In this document: one piece after another, positions 11,546 through 23,600 of the stretch
How positions within the stretch are numbered: position 1 is the stretch's first letter
Layout of the letters: each line of letters opens with the position of its first letter
Assembly (NCBI GenBank): GCA_022495995.1
Contig: JAFEMH010001291.1
Location: forward strand, 434,001-498,000
Direction of reading: 5' to 3'
Source: Adenophora triphylla var. japonica
Taxonomy: Eukaryota; Streptophyta; Magnoliopsida; Asterales; Campanulaceae
DNA: 64,000 nt
Program-made: the position numbers and the translations under genes
Notes under the pieces: generated by a model
What the model was told of the DNA's origin: nothing
Database searches by the model: none
Seen by the model: the letters and a program-made list of their open reading frames with translations, nothing else

Positions 11546-12530
11546 TATTATTGTGAGACGTCCAAAAAGGAAATTTTATATATTATCATGGGACGGAGGG
11601 AATATTTATTATGAGTATGGCAAGTCAGTCTCATAAATAAAGAAGTAATAAAAAAATTCATTTATGGATTGTGCCCCTTCAAATATTCAAATGGACGTCC
11701 AAAAAGAAAATTTAAAAGAAAATTTGTGTTCTTTCAAACGAAATGGAGGGAGTATTGAGTAATAATTTTAAATTAATCTAATTAATCTAATGAATATTTA
11801 TAAAATGTTACTGATAATGTGTATAATGACATTAATAATAAATTTTAAAATTTTATTAAAATAATTAAATTAATTTAAAATATTGATTAAATAACTTCAT
11901 GTATAGACATACAAAAATAAGAAAATCATTTTGAGAGGGAGAGAGCATATACCACACTTCCATGGATGGGGATTCTGGTGTTTTTTATTTGTCATTTTCT
12001 TTATTAATTATTGGAAATTGGTAAGTCGCAGTTTTGGAAACGTTTTCAAAGCATGTTTGGTGATATACGACAATTTAGGCGTCAACCCAAAACGGCAAAA
12101 CGTGACCACCAACTTTTATTTCATGTTTAAATATGTCTCGTTTGATAGTTGAGTGAAATTAGCTCGTATTAATAGCGAGAAAATTGTTAATCATAGAATT
12201 AATAACGAGGCTTCTTAATAATTCTAATTGAAAATATAAATTTTTGTTCGGTAAAAACTGTAAAAAACAATACAATGTTTTTTTAAAAATCAAATTATCT
12301 GTAATAATTATCAATAGACAATTAGGGACACAATTAGAAAAAATTAGCAAAAAAAAAAAAATATTCTAAATTGACATGTTAAACATTTTGTATAGAGAGA
12401 ATTAAATATAAAAAGCCAAGCCATTTAATAGTTGACATATATATTGGGGGTAGTTTCATCAAAAATATTTTTATTCACCATCTTCTAATATTGATGTTAC
12501 CATAAAACGAGTTTTGCTGACTGCACCAAA
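11546..12530. other. AT-rich intergenic stretch with MITE scraps
   Basis: Contains fragments of the same 'gggacggagggaata' and 'ggagggagtat' ends (about 11590 and 11740), then A+T-rich DNA with no gene seen. At the right edge, 12517-12530 reads on the minus strand as TTTGGTGCAGTCAG next to the LTR, which could be a PBS. Confidence 0.5.
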
Positions 12531-13553
12531 TGTCAACTCCACGTAAGGAAATCTGTCACGATCATCCGCCTCGAACCTGCACAGTGAATAGCGTAAGCTA
12601 AGCCGGGGGATTCTACGGCTAAAGCCCCTACGGTGTGAGAGTAAGTATTGATTTATAAAGAAAGCTCGGAACTCAAGAGAAAAGAGCTTAAGGGTAGAAA
12701 AAAAATTGCTTACTTAACCTGTAAGGTGAAGGTTGTATATATACCCTCATAAGATAATAAGGTGATAGGGTGATGATATTATCACATCTATCCTGAACCA
12801 CGCGACACGTGTATCCTTCTGATTAGCCCCCACCTAGTTTAGCCGACTTTTCCACCTTCTCTGGGATTTTGGGACGCCAACGGTAGGAGTTGTCTTTTTT
12901 CTCATTTAATGCCAACCTTTATGTGTCAGAGATTGTCGGTCCTTTGTTAGGAACCGTTAGGGAAGCTCCAGATATTTTTTTGGCGGGATCACCATCTCGC
13001 CTGAATTGGTGATTTCGCCATACTTAACTCATGCCGGAATGAAGACTTAGAAGAGTGGACGAGATCATCATTTTGCTAGAGTCAATGATCTCGCTCAACC
13101 TCCCCTTTGTCCTTTTGATCAATTTGACCGAAACAGATCACCATCTCGCCAGAGTCAGTGATCTCGCCTCGCCTTCCTTTATCCATTTATATACTTTGTC
13201 TTAAGCGAGATCACCATTTCTGTGATCTCGCTTCTCTTTCCTTTAGCTTGTCCACGTGGTCCTCTTAAATCGCAACGCTCAAACATGGAGGTTTGACTAT
13301 CAAGATTGACCTTTCCACGTACGTCAATCATTCATGGCCTTCATATTTTATTTTGACAACTGGATTACATTTTATTTGTGCAAATCAGTAGTCCCTCAGT
13401 TCATAACTTGGACTATTTATGGTCCTGTTGTAAACTTCATTTCGCAATTAGATGAAATTGTATGTCTCAAACTGGAATTGAATTCCCCAAATAAGTGATT
13501 TGGGCGAGATGGATCAAGCGTCTTCACTTAGGGATGTCACTTATTCGTTGACA
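12531..13553 (-). repeat. LTR of a minus-strand Tat-like element (1023 bp)
   Basis: Starts TGTCAAC and ends GTTGACA, a 7-bp terminal inverted repeat. On the minus strand it has a TATA-like gggtatatatacaacc at about 12733-12745, the right place for U3/R. The phrase 'gatctcgcc' and 'gatcaccatctcgcc' recur several times in 12980-13230, as a short dispersed repeat in U3. A PBS-like TTTGGTGCAGTCAG abuts its 3' end, while an antisense-type gene abuts its other side (see the findings). No second copy of this LTR is present in the window. Confidence 0.65.
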
Positions 13554-14448
13554 CATGTTAAAATGCTGATCTGTCGTAACATTTAATGCATCATCATTTC
13601 CGTGATAAATGCCCATGCTCTTGATATACGCCACGACCACTTTAATTTGAATTTAATGACGGTTTTGGTTTCCAAAACTGTAATGATGGTACAGTTGGAG
13701 GGTGTCTTTTCACATTGTGCCTTTTCATCTCCACGCTATAAAAAGGGAGAGGCCCACCACTTCACGTATTTACTTTTCAAATTTTACTTTTCTCTCCACC
13801 TTCTCTTTCCATTTTCCTGCGAACCATTTTCTTTATCCGGCGATGCTTAAAACCTTCAATCAGACTTCCTTTTTCCCATTTTTCTCCGATCAAACCCATC
13901 CTTAGTGAGATTCGAGCTTCAAGAGAGAATTTTTAGGTGGTTTTAATTGGTTACTGTGTCGTGGGTTTAACGAAGAAACTTCATTTCTCCCCCTTTCCTT
14001 CCATTTTTTCCGTCGAAACATTGACGGAATCGTCTTGGGGCCTTTATTTCTCAATTTTCAGGTAATCTTTCTTTCCTTGTTCTTGTAGCTGCAGATTAGT
14101 ATGAACATGGCCCGGGTAAAACAATGTGCTAGGGATACAAAATTTGGACAATGTAAAAAATCAAAAGGTTTTTATAAGTGGCAGCTGGGTAACTGGGTTA
14201 GAATGACAAAGTTGAGTTAAATTCCCTATTAATTGCTGGGTTAGAATGACAAAGTTGAGTTAAATTCCCTATTAATTGCTGAGGGTGCTGGAACAATAGT
14301 ATTAGATTCTTTAAAAATTCTAGTACCCACACACCTTCCTTCTTCTCAAGTCGCTATGTTGGGATTTCTAGATAGAGTCTTTTTGTGAACACATATGTAA
14401 ATAGGCGGGATGCCCATTGGGGTCAGAAAGCTCCAGCTTAATGGTTAG
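13554..14448 (+). promoter_or_regulatory. Promoter-like and leader region of the Transposase_28-like gene
   Basis: A plus-strand TATA box (tataaaaa, 13737-13744) is preceded by GC-containing sequence. It is followed by a C/T-rich leader and a possible first splice donor (TTTTCAG/GTAATC at about 14062). No long ORF. This looks like a true plant promoter and 5' leader serving the gene to the right, not like an LTR. Confidence 0.4.
14193..14278. repeat. 43-bp direct duplication
   Basis: The phrase 'ctgggttagaatgacaaag' through 'attaattg' occurs twice in tandem with a 43-bp period and no visible differences, so it is recent. It lies in the leader of the Transposase_28-like gene. Confidence 0.8.
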
Positions 14449-16845
14449 CTCAGAACTGAGAGTGAGGAGAGTGGGGATCTTGACGATTCTGATGAATACT
14501 ACTGGGTTGAGAATGATGTTAACACTATTTTTCAAGACAGATACGAGCAGGAGGTGGCGAGATGCAGGGCTAAGGATCTAGCAGGGCAAGTAGCTCGCAT
14601 TCTGTGGCACGAGATCAAGGAGCGAGGAGCATCTAGCAATCTTTCGATTGGACCGTATTTTACACCAAGTTCACTATTGACCCCCACTATTTACCATCTC
14701 GCACATTACCATGGCTCCTTAGATCTCAATGAGATGAGGAAACGTCAGGATGTAGTCATTGCTTATCCTTCTCAGTTTAGGTTTGATTTGCGACTTCCTT
14801 TGGATCCTTTCATTAGTTTTTTCCTTAGTGAGTTGTGTGCTTTTGTCATGGACCTCCATCCCAATGTAGTTAGGATCCTGACTTGTTTTATAGTGGTTTG
14901 TAGAGAACACCGCCACGAGCCTAGCTTGCCTCTACTTGGGGAATATTTTGATGTGATGAAGGTTAATTCAGCTGATGACCACAGAGTTTCCTTTAGGACC
15001 AACACAAAGAACAAACTTTTGACAACGGGGCCCAATAAGGTTCACCATCTATATGACAATCCCATAGCTATCACATCAAGTCACGATTGGCACCATCCCA
15101 TTGATTTGTCTCCTCTCATCACTCAGCTAGGGGCCAAGTCGCCAATAACCCCAGATGAGCAACATGCTAAGGTTTATTTTGCTAGGACTTTATCTAGGGC
15201 AGACAATAAGGCCTTGTTCTCTAGGAGATTCATTCTGCGAGATGAGGATATTCTGCGGCGAGTTGGGATATTGCCTAGTTTAGTTAGAGGAGTGGTCCCC
15301 ATGATCCCTTTTGTTTATCCCACTTCCTTTGATGGTTGGGTCATCCATGACAAAGGGGTGTTTACCTCCAACTGCATACCTTGCCAGGGTGATGTGAATG
15401 TTTGTGCCTCCATACACATGCTTGCTAGTGAATATTTTATTTCATATTCCTTTCCATTTTCTCATTTTAACTTGATTCACGTGAAATGTCTTTTTATTGA
15501 AACGGTTTTCACTTCAATTCGCAGATTTTGACAGCATGGATCTTGCTTCTCAGAAGGCTGCACATTTGGCTAACTTGAGAGTTGAGCGAGCTGCTGCTAA
15601 AGCTCGCCAAGTCGCTTTGAGTGGGCTCCCTGAAACCGCCAACGTTCCCCTTCCCATTTCAACGGACGGTAAGGATGCTGAAGCCTTTTGCTTTAGAGAA
15701 AGCGGAATCAGCAGCTGCTAGGAAACCACAAAGGAAAGCCAGAGCTAAGAAGAAGAACTCAATTTCAGAGTTCACTGAAATCATAGGGGAAGAACAAGAA
15801 GGTGATAATGGGGACAATGAGGAAACAGTTGAAGCTGGGGTTAGTGAGAATGTTGAGGAGGTTGAAACTACGAAGAGGGAAACAACTCCAACTGATCCAA
15901 CCAATCTCTCTGAATCCGCCAGGCGAAGTGGATTTGATGTCTCCATGACTGAATCCGCGGGTAAGGAGTCCGCGCATGAGCATTCTCACGGAAGTGGCGA
16001 CTTGCTGTCTAGGGGAACTAAGCGAACTCGCTTTGAAGCTGGTCTAAGCCCCACTCCATCTCGCCATTCAACTGAGCGAAGTCAGGGAAGAGGAAAGGGA
16101 AAAGCTTATGAAGTTGTATCCGTCATGGGAGTTGCTAGCTGGCTGGAGCCTGGGTTTATGTTTCCAAGTGAGGTGGAAGGAATTGAGAAGATAACTGCTG
16201 AGATAGCAGATGTGCCCAACACGTTATCCTGTGAAAAGTTTGTTTGGAGCTGGTGCTCTCCATAGATTATGCGACATGGAGCATGTCGCTTCTTTGGAAA
16301 ATGAAGACCGTTCATCCTTGAAGGGTTATTTGGGCCAAATGGCCATTGTGGTACCTTTTCTCTTTTCTTCCTTCATCCCACTTTGATTTTTTCTTTATCA
16401 TTCTTAACTTTTAGAATTTTTATCTCCTTGTTTCTCAGATGAATGGTTCAATTATCAAGACTTTTGAGAAGTTTGATGAGAAGATGGGGAAAGCTTCTAG
16501 TGATAAAGTTGCTTGGGAGAGAGTCATTGAGAGAGAAAAATGAGAAGAACAAGTGTAAGCAACACTTAATTTCTGTTGAGGCCATCAACGCTGATATTTC
16601 CAAGAAGCTTTCCAATGCCCAGAAGGGAACTGCTGCTTTGAGAAACAATGGGACAAGTTCCTTTCGGACAAAACTGAGACTGAAACGAAGAATAGTGAGC
16701 TGAAGGGCCAAGTTATTGAATCTGAAACCGCGAGGCGAGAAGTCGAAGATGCGAAGTTAGCACTTGAAGCCGCTAAGAAGGAGATTGATCTCGCCAGCTT
16801 TCACAAGAAAATGCAAGTCTCCAAGCCCGCATCGATGAATTAAAA
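14449..16845 (+). pseudogene. Decayed gene of the 'putative gypsy-type transposon' (Transposase_28-like) family
   Basis: The main open frame runs from about 14449 to 15387/15531. It begins with an acidic segment (about 14449-14510) and then holds the conserved core. RLPLDPFISFFLSEL followed by VVRILTCFIVVC fits the Transposase_28 domain as I remember it. A GT donor near 15387 or 15427 and an acceptor at about 15525 mark an intron. The next exon (about 15526-16350) is K/R- and E-rich and changes frame near 15690 and again near 16240. Another intron (about 16351-16439) leads to a coiled-coil part (to 16845) with a stop near 16540. Without an upstream ATG in frame, and with three frame breaks, it is a pseudogene. 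In Tat elements such genes are antisense passengers beside the 3' LTR, which matches its position here. Confidence 0.65.
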
Positions 16846-17031
16846 AGAGGATTAATGTCTGGCATCTATATTTTCCTTCTCTTATATACCAAAAATACCC
16901 CTGGAACTTTTACACCGAAAATACCCCTGGGTAACTAGGAAAAACTAACCCCGAAAATACCCCCGAGACTTTTATACCGAAAATACCCCTGGATTATAGA
17001 GGCCAGACATTGATCCTCTTTTTAATTCATC
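16834..17031. repeat. 198-bp segment with 30-bp inverted ends and 'AAAATACCCCTGG' repeats
   Basis: 16834-16863 and 17002-17031 are inverted copies with one mismatch. Inside, 'accgaaaatacccctgg'-like units recur about four times, and one more follows at about 17048. The left arm is also the last coding piece (coiled coil) of the gene at 14449-16845. Either a MITE-like element captured it or a small inverted duplication occurred. Confidence 0.6.
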
Positions 17032-17671
17032 CCCTAAAACTTTTATACCGAAAATACCCCTGGGTAAATGGCATTTAACTAGGAAAAACTAACCCCGTTA
17101 GTCGTAGTGGTAATAAATACAAAAAAAAAAACAGTTTAATGTGTTGAATCCAAAAAAAAAAAGTTTAATGGTATTATCCACAAAAGTGCAATAGTTGGAT
17201 GCTAATTGTTGCATTTTTTCCTTATAAGAAAATCAAAATAACAATTAAACTTATAAAAGTATGATAAAAAAAAAATTGATTTAATTGACAATAAAAAATA
17301 AAATTTCATTATCTTTTTAAATAGGAATACTAAACTTCTAAATTTTCAAAAGACACCTGATTATTTCTATATAAATAAAATGTTGTTTTCTTTTACAAAA
17401 ATGATTTCATTTTATATTTGAAGCAAAACAGGTGTACAACACGTTTAGCATCGCACCGATACAAGACCAGTGTGGTGCCTTTAAAACTGAATTCATGACT
17501 ACAGTAGACATCACCACATTCGCAAAAAGACCGAATGACTGGGATAAGTTAATCAACAAGTTGAGTCTAACTGCGCCATTTTCAGTTCAAAATTTTTCTT
17601 CTGTTAAAGAGCTACGCATACATTAAACAAGGGCAAAAAAGGTACATTTTGCATGTACCTGAGAGGCAAAT
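17032..17671. other. Spacer and 3' UTR of the WDR82-like gene
   Basis: 17100-17400 is A+T-rich. From about 17400 to 17671 the base composition is balanced and probably forms the 3' UTR of the minus-strand gene. A plus-strand frame (17432-17626) is opposite this UTR and shows no known domain. Confidence 0.5.
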
Positions 17672-20600
17672 TTAGTACAATGGAACGGGGAGCGGCTCAA
17701 ATGCTGGTCGAACAGGACTTGAGTTTTCATTTGGTATCCAAAATGTCAGAACTGAATCAGAAGCAGCGGCAAACATGGCCCTCCGGGGAGCCCATTTCAA
17801 GCATGACGGAACTCCAATATAGCTGTCCAAGCGTGCTACCTGTGAATGGAAATCGATCCACACAATCAGTGGCGGATCCAGAAACATTTTTATTGAAAGA
17901 GGGTGAGGTGGGGTGCAAATTATTTTCACACAGAAACAGGGGCGGAGCCAGGAATTGCCCCAGGGGGGGGGCAAGATTTGACGGGGGTTCGGGGGCAGCG
18001 TCCCCGAAATTTTTTTTTCGGATCGGACAAGTAAAAAATGGGTCGGATCCATGAAATACAATGTATTTTAGTTAAAAATGTAAAGAATTAAGAAATGGGA
18101 AAAGCCTAACTAATTAATTAAGATTGAAAAAATGTGAGGAAATTAGGAGAAAGAGAACAACAAAACTGTTAAGAAAAAGAAATGGATAGAGAGAAAGAGA
18201 GAATAGCAAAGATGGAGGACAAATAAAATTAATTGAAAATGTAGGTAGCAGGGCTCGAACACGGATTTGAAAGGAAACACCAAAGGTTTTAACTTCACCC
18301 CTTCTACCACTAAACCACACCACTCACTGGTGTTAATCTTGAAGTTAATTATATATATACATATATAAAAAAAATATGGGGGGGGGGGCAAAAAAAATTT
18401 TTTCCACTGCATTTCCGCCGCTGGGGGGGGGGGGGGGCGAGTGCCCCCCCATGCCCCCCTGGCTCCGCCCCTGCACAGAAAGGGGGCAAAATACATTTTT
18501 TTTCTTCACACAAACGGGGGCAAGTTTCAATGAATTGCACTCAACCCCCCAAATTCTTCAAATATTTGAACTAGTAAAACACAGAATTTAAAACCAAATG
18601 TGGGCAATTCCCCCCCCCCCCACACCCTTCCCTCCTCCATTACACACCAGGTAGATCCACCAGTACACGCGTATATTAGTATAGCTTGTGAATTGTAATT
18701 GTAATGACTACAACTATAGATGTGGAAGTTATAATGGGAAGTTCATCTATCGAGCTGCTTGTTTTCATAAAAGAGTTCTCACTTTATCTATACATGTCCG
18801 AGCATTTTCTTTTGGGTTCTTGATCCATTTAAAACCAAAGTGATAACAGGAAGCTTGTATTTCTAGCAGTTTATTCTCATAAAGGAGTTGACTTTATCTA
18901 TACATGTAAGATTATATTTCTTTTATCTATACAAGTCAGTTTATTGTCATAAAGGACGTCGCTTTACTTGTTTGTACCTTCATGATATCGCACTAAAATG
19001 GTAAGTGGGGCTCTTTTTACTGGAAAGAGGGAGGGAGTAGATATACCTATGTGCCAGGGTCAAGAAGCTGTTCAAAATCAACATGTGGATCTTCAATTAT
19101 TATTGTGGTGCTATACAATGTCTTTATGCCAACTGAAAAAGGTTACTCCATCCATCCCTAAATAACAGTCCAATTTTTCAAGAAGTTTTGTCCCTAATTA
19201 ATGCCAATTCTTCTAGCGAATAAACTGAATCTACACTTGCAATGACATTGTGTGCTTATTAAGGGTATTCAACTATTCATCCATATCTGCTACTAAAGGG
19301 GCATATAACTCAACCGGTAATCACTCCTTTAGGGACGAAGGAATACTAAACTTTTAAACTGTTGGCTGTCATTAATGGTTACATGTGCTCTTTTCAGTTA
19401 TCAAGCCGACTCCATATGTCAAAGAGCTGTGACATTCGGTTCACCGCCCAAATACTCCCTCTGTCCCATAACAAATATCACATGTTTGACTTTTTGGTCA
19501 ACTTAATTTAATTTTGACCACAAAATTTAATTATTATCATGAAATTGTGAAAATTGTTAATGGAAATAATTTTTAAAGAGAATCAAATACAATTTTTAGA
19601 ATTTCATGTAGATAATTAAATTGTCGTTAAATTTTGGTCAAACTTCAACCAAGTTGACCAAAAAGTCAAACATGCGACATTTAAAAACATTGAATGAGCA
19701 AAAAGATAAACGGTACCTTATTTCGGGAAGCTATGTTCCAAGCATGCAAAGTACCATCTCCCGAGCCTTCAACATAGACAAATAAGAACAATTTTCAGTT
19801 AAACAGAATAGGAAGTACATTTGAATGGCGTAAATTTAATATTTCAGGTATTCATTTGATGGTAGGCAATGATGAAAAGATGAAGTGAGAGGGACTGCAA
19901 ATTTTGCACATCTCTCTCTAAGGAAACCATATAGAGAGGGACCAGCGCCTCCGTCCAACTTTCCTTCTGCTTATGCAATGGAATGATACAATGGGCCACT
20001 ACAAACAATGAAACCCCTAATCTTTATCAGTCCTACTTCTCTCTCATCACATAGTGTGCTTATCCATTTAACCACTTTCCCCACTGAGGAAAATTGAAGC
20101 CTATATAAAGGCCACAATGGAATATTGAGAAATATCTCGTATCTGCACGTATGACCGAAAAATTATTTCAATTGCGCTTCTTTTTTCACGAAATTGGCAT
20201 TATCATATGTATGTGGAAAAACTAGGGATCATAGCTATAAGAATTGTCCCTTCTCAAAATGTGAACCTCCAGAAGATGGAGAGCCAGAAACTATACTGGG
20301 ACACCTCACAAATTCATAAAACCTTTTAGGGACGACAATTTCAAGAGATGTTAAAAGGGACCAAAAAACTGAAGTCTGGCCATTATTCTGGCAGAAGCAC
20401 ATAATGATGAAACCAACCTTTCATAGCTCATTGGGCAATTTCCACCACGAATAGTATGTGATATCTAGATGACTAATTATGAAGAAGATTACCATGTAAA
20501 AACTATGGCCACAATAAAGCATTATCTGTCAAAACCTACTAGAAAGGATTCACCATGTGGTCCAAAAAATAGGAAGGACAATGCCATCTTAAGGAAGCAT

Positions 20601-23600
20601 TTCATACCGAAAGATATCAAACTTAGATTTAAAAAAATATGGGGTATCCCAAAAAAAAGGGCAAACCCCGGTGCACCAAGCGCTCCCCGCCAAGCGGGGG
20701 TTGGGAGAGGGAATTTCTAGAAGTCTAAGGTACAAATTACATCTTACTTATAGATAAAGTTTTGTGATTCTAAGAGGATAGAACATCAGAGGCAAGAGGC
20801 ATTATTGGCATACCCCATTACAATGTCAAATTCTGTATTCACCATGAGATGTGAGCAAGCATGATGAGAATTCAATGGGATACCTGATCCAACACACTAA
20901 GAGTCTACCCGAAATAGAGCATCCACATCAAGTATCCCTAGTGCAGATGAGAGATACTGAATGATTGCCAAATGGTAATCCATGTGCATTTAATACATGT
21001 AACTATGTAAGGTAACCAAACAGGTGTGCGCTCTCTCTCCCACCTAGCATTGTTATATTTTCATCCCTATGTCCATAATCAAGTGATCCTAAGCTAATAA
21101 TCTATTATTTGAAAATGATAATAAGATAACAAGTGTAAGACAACTATTGATGAGGAGGAAACACCAGACATTAGAATTCAAATTTGCAATTGATTAAAAG
21201 AAACATCTTGCTAGGAGCATGTAATAGAAAAGACTAGTAAAGAAGCTAAAAGAATAAAAAATTACTACAAGATAAGATTTAATATATCAATATAAACTAA
21301 GCCTATCCATTTTATACCTGAAAGCACGTATTGACCATCAGGGGTAAATGTTGCCTCAACTGAAGTGTTTGGAGACGGGTCTAAACTGAATCCACACCGC
21401 TGACAGGAAATTTAGGTAACATTAAAACCATAATTCTAAACCAAGAGAAAATGAAAAAGAAAACACAGAAGTTATAAAAAGATTCAAAGGAGGCACGGGG
21501 GATAGAGACTTGAGAAAAATAGGTAGGTTCAATCATTCAGAAAGATCTCAGGAAGCTAAGAATGCAAAGTATAACTGACCTTCTCCCCACAATATGCATC
21601 AAGAACATATATGTTGTTACTTGTGGTAGTCAAAAGCATTGATTTGCCATCATTGCTGAACTTAATATCCCAGACCTCAGCTGTATCTCCGCCAACTAAG
21701 AAGGTGTCAAATGGGCCCTATATTGGAAAGCAAAATCATGTACTGACACAAAAAATGCAAAACACCACTAAATGCATAATATTTTTGTTCCTTTTCTTCT
21801 TTTCAGTGAATTTTTACAGGTTAGAACCTTATCAAATGACCGTGAATCAAATAGTTTGATAGCACCCCCTTCCATTGCTACGGCAAAGACGAGACCTTGT
21901 TGGTCATAAGCAACCGTTGGCCTACCTCGCAAACGTAAAATTCCCTGAAAACTACAAAGGTAAGCATAAAAGACAATCATATATTTTCTTTCAGGACTGA
22001 AGCCTTACCTTATATTAGCAACATCAGAAGCTTCCTCAAGAAAGAATCTCAATCTACTCTCCTTTTAGTTCAATAGCTAAATTTTTGTTGTTTTGCATTT
22101 TTTAGCCACTAGCAAAAACATATCACTCAATTCATTTGCTCCTAAATTAACTCACGAACAGATTTCAGATTGTGCAAGCTCACTACTATCTGATTATGAC
22201 TTCTAAAATATATTAAAAGAAGCTCGAATGTTGCCAAGTAAGGATTTCAGTCCATTCCCCATCAGAACCACGAACAAATATGGCATACATATTTAAACTC
22301 TTATTCCTTGCTTACTTTGAAGACTATTCATGCCATCACATGAATTTCAATTTATGAGAAGCTGTAAAACTAACCTGGCAGGCATTAACTCGAAGATCCC
22401 ATATTCTGACAGTGTGGTCAAGAGAACCAGACATGAAACTATCGTTAACTGGAGACATGCACAGAGACACAACCCTACAGACAAGTCGGACAGTATCTTA
22501 AAATGCATATAGAATATCAGAATATCACAATATCGAAGGATGTACTCGAGAGGTATTTGAAAGACATTACTGAAAATTAATCAGCAGCAGTTTTTAGAAC
22601 TGCCAACCAAAAGTTTGAGAAGGAAAAAGGCATCAGAATAAATCACAAAACTTAGCTGTGATTGAAGTTTATGGCATTAAAAGTTTATTAATACTGTATG
22701 GTTTAAATAACAAAGAAATCACAGCCAGTATGTTTTGGAAACCATATGCATCGGCTACCTCCTTTCCCATGAAAATCTTGAAAATATTTCTATGTGCTGC
22801 TTTCAGTAAGACAAGAGAACAGGTATGAACCTTATGAAAGGGACATAACTGATGTAACCAGATTTAACAGTTCATCGGTAAAGGAGTACCCGGTTACACA
22901 TTCAAACTGGGCACAGAAGGATCTTTCAAGGAAAATCCAAAAATCACAAGAAACCCCTTGTGAATTCATTCTACGGATTCACTTTGAGTTATAAACTTAC
23001 TATTGTCCCTCCTCAAGTAAAGGGCCTCTTGTTTATCTACCACATTATCAACACATAGAATAAGGCAAAAAAGACTAACCTTTCTTTATGGCCATGAAAG
23101 TAACGAAGACATCGGTTGTCATACATAGATAAATACCGCAAAGATTCTGCAAAGAGGAGGGGAAAAGACAATTCTCATCACTTCTAATAATCAACCATTG
23201 AATAGCAAACTACTTGTGTTCTGAATGAATACAAACCAGTAATATCCAAATTATGTCTTGATGAGCATATAACAGAACTAGGATGGTGGGTGAAGCAGAC
23301 ACGATCAGCCCCATGCTTCTTGTGATATGTAGTTTTCAGTAGCCTGAAGTTGGAGAAGAATATTTGTGCAGAAGTTAGACAAGAAGTTGCCAGGTTTGCA
23401 TAGGTCATACCTTTTAGACTCAATCCACCAATCAGAATCACAGAAAAACAGACTAAATAAGTGATTCAGATCATTCTCAAAAAACTTAAATAAGAGTTAA
23501 GCAAGGTTATGATTAAGGAGACAACATAATGCTTGATATTCCAGAAGGATGGCCACATGACCAGGCTCCAGCTGTTGCCAGTCATGGAAGGGTCTAATGT

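Noticed and set aside
17432..17626. 64-residue plus-strand frame
   Set aside because: Lies opposite the presumed 3' UTR of the WDR82-like gene, with no promoter or domain.
18143..18591. Proline/glycine-rich frames on both strands
   Set aside because: Made by the long G and C runs in the hAT MITE; no other support.
20469..20720. 83-residue plus-strand frame in intron 8 of WDR82
   Set aside because: No domain; it runs through a short GC-rich dispersed repeat and is opposite to the host gene's intron.
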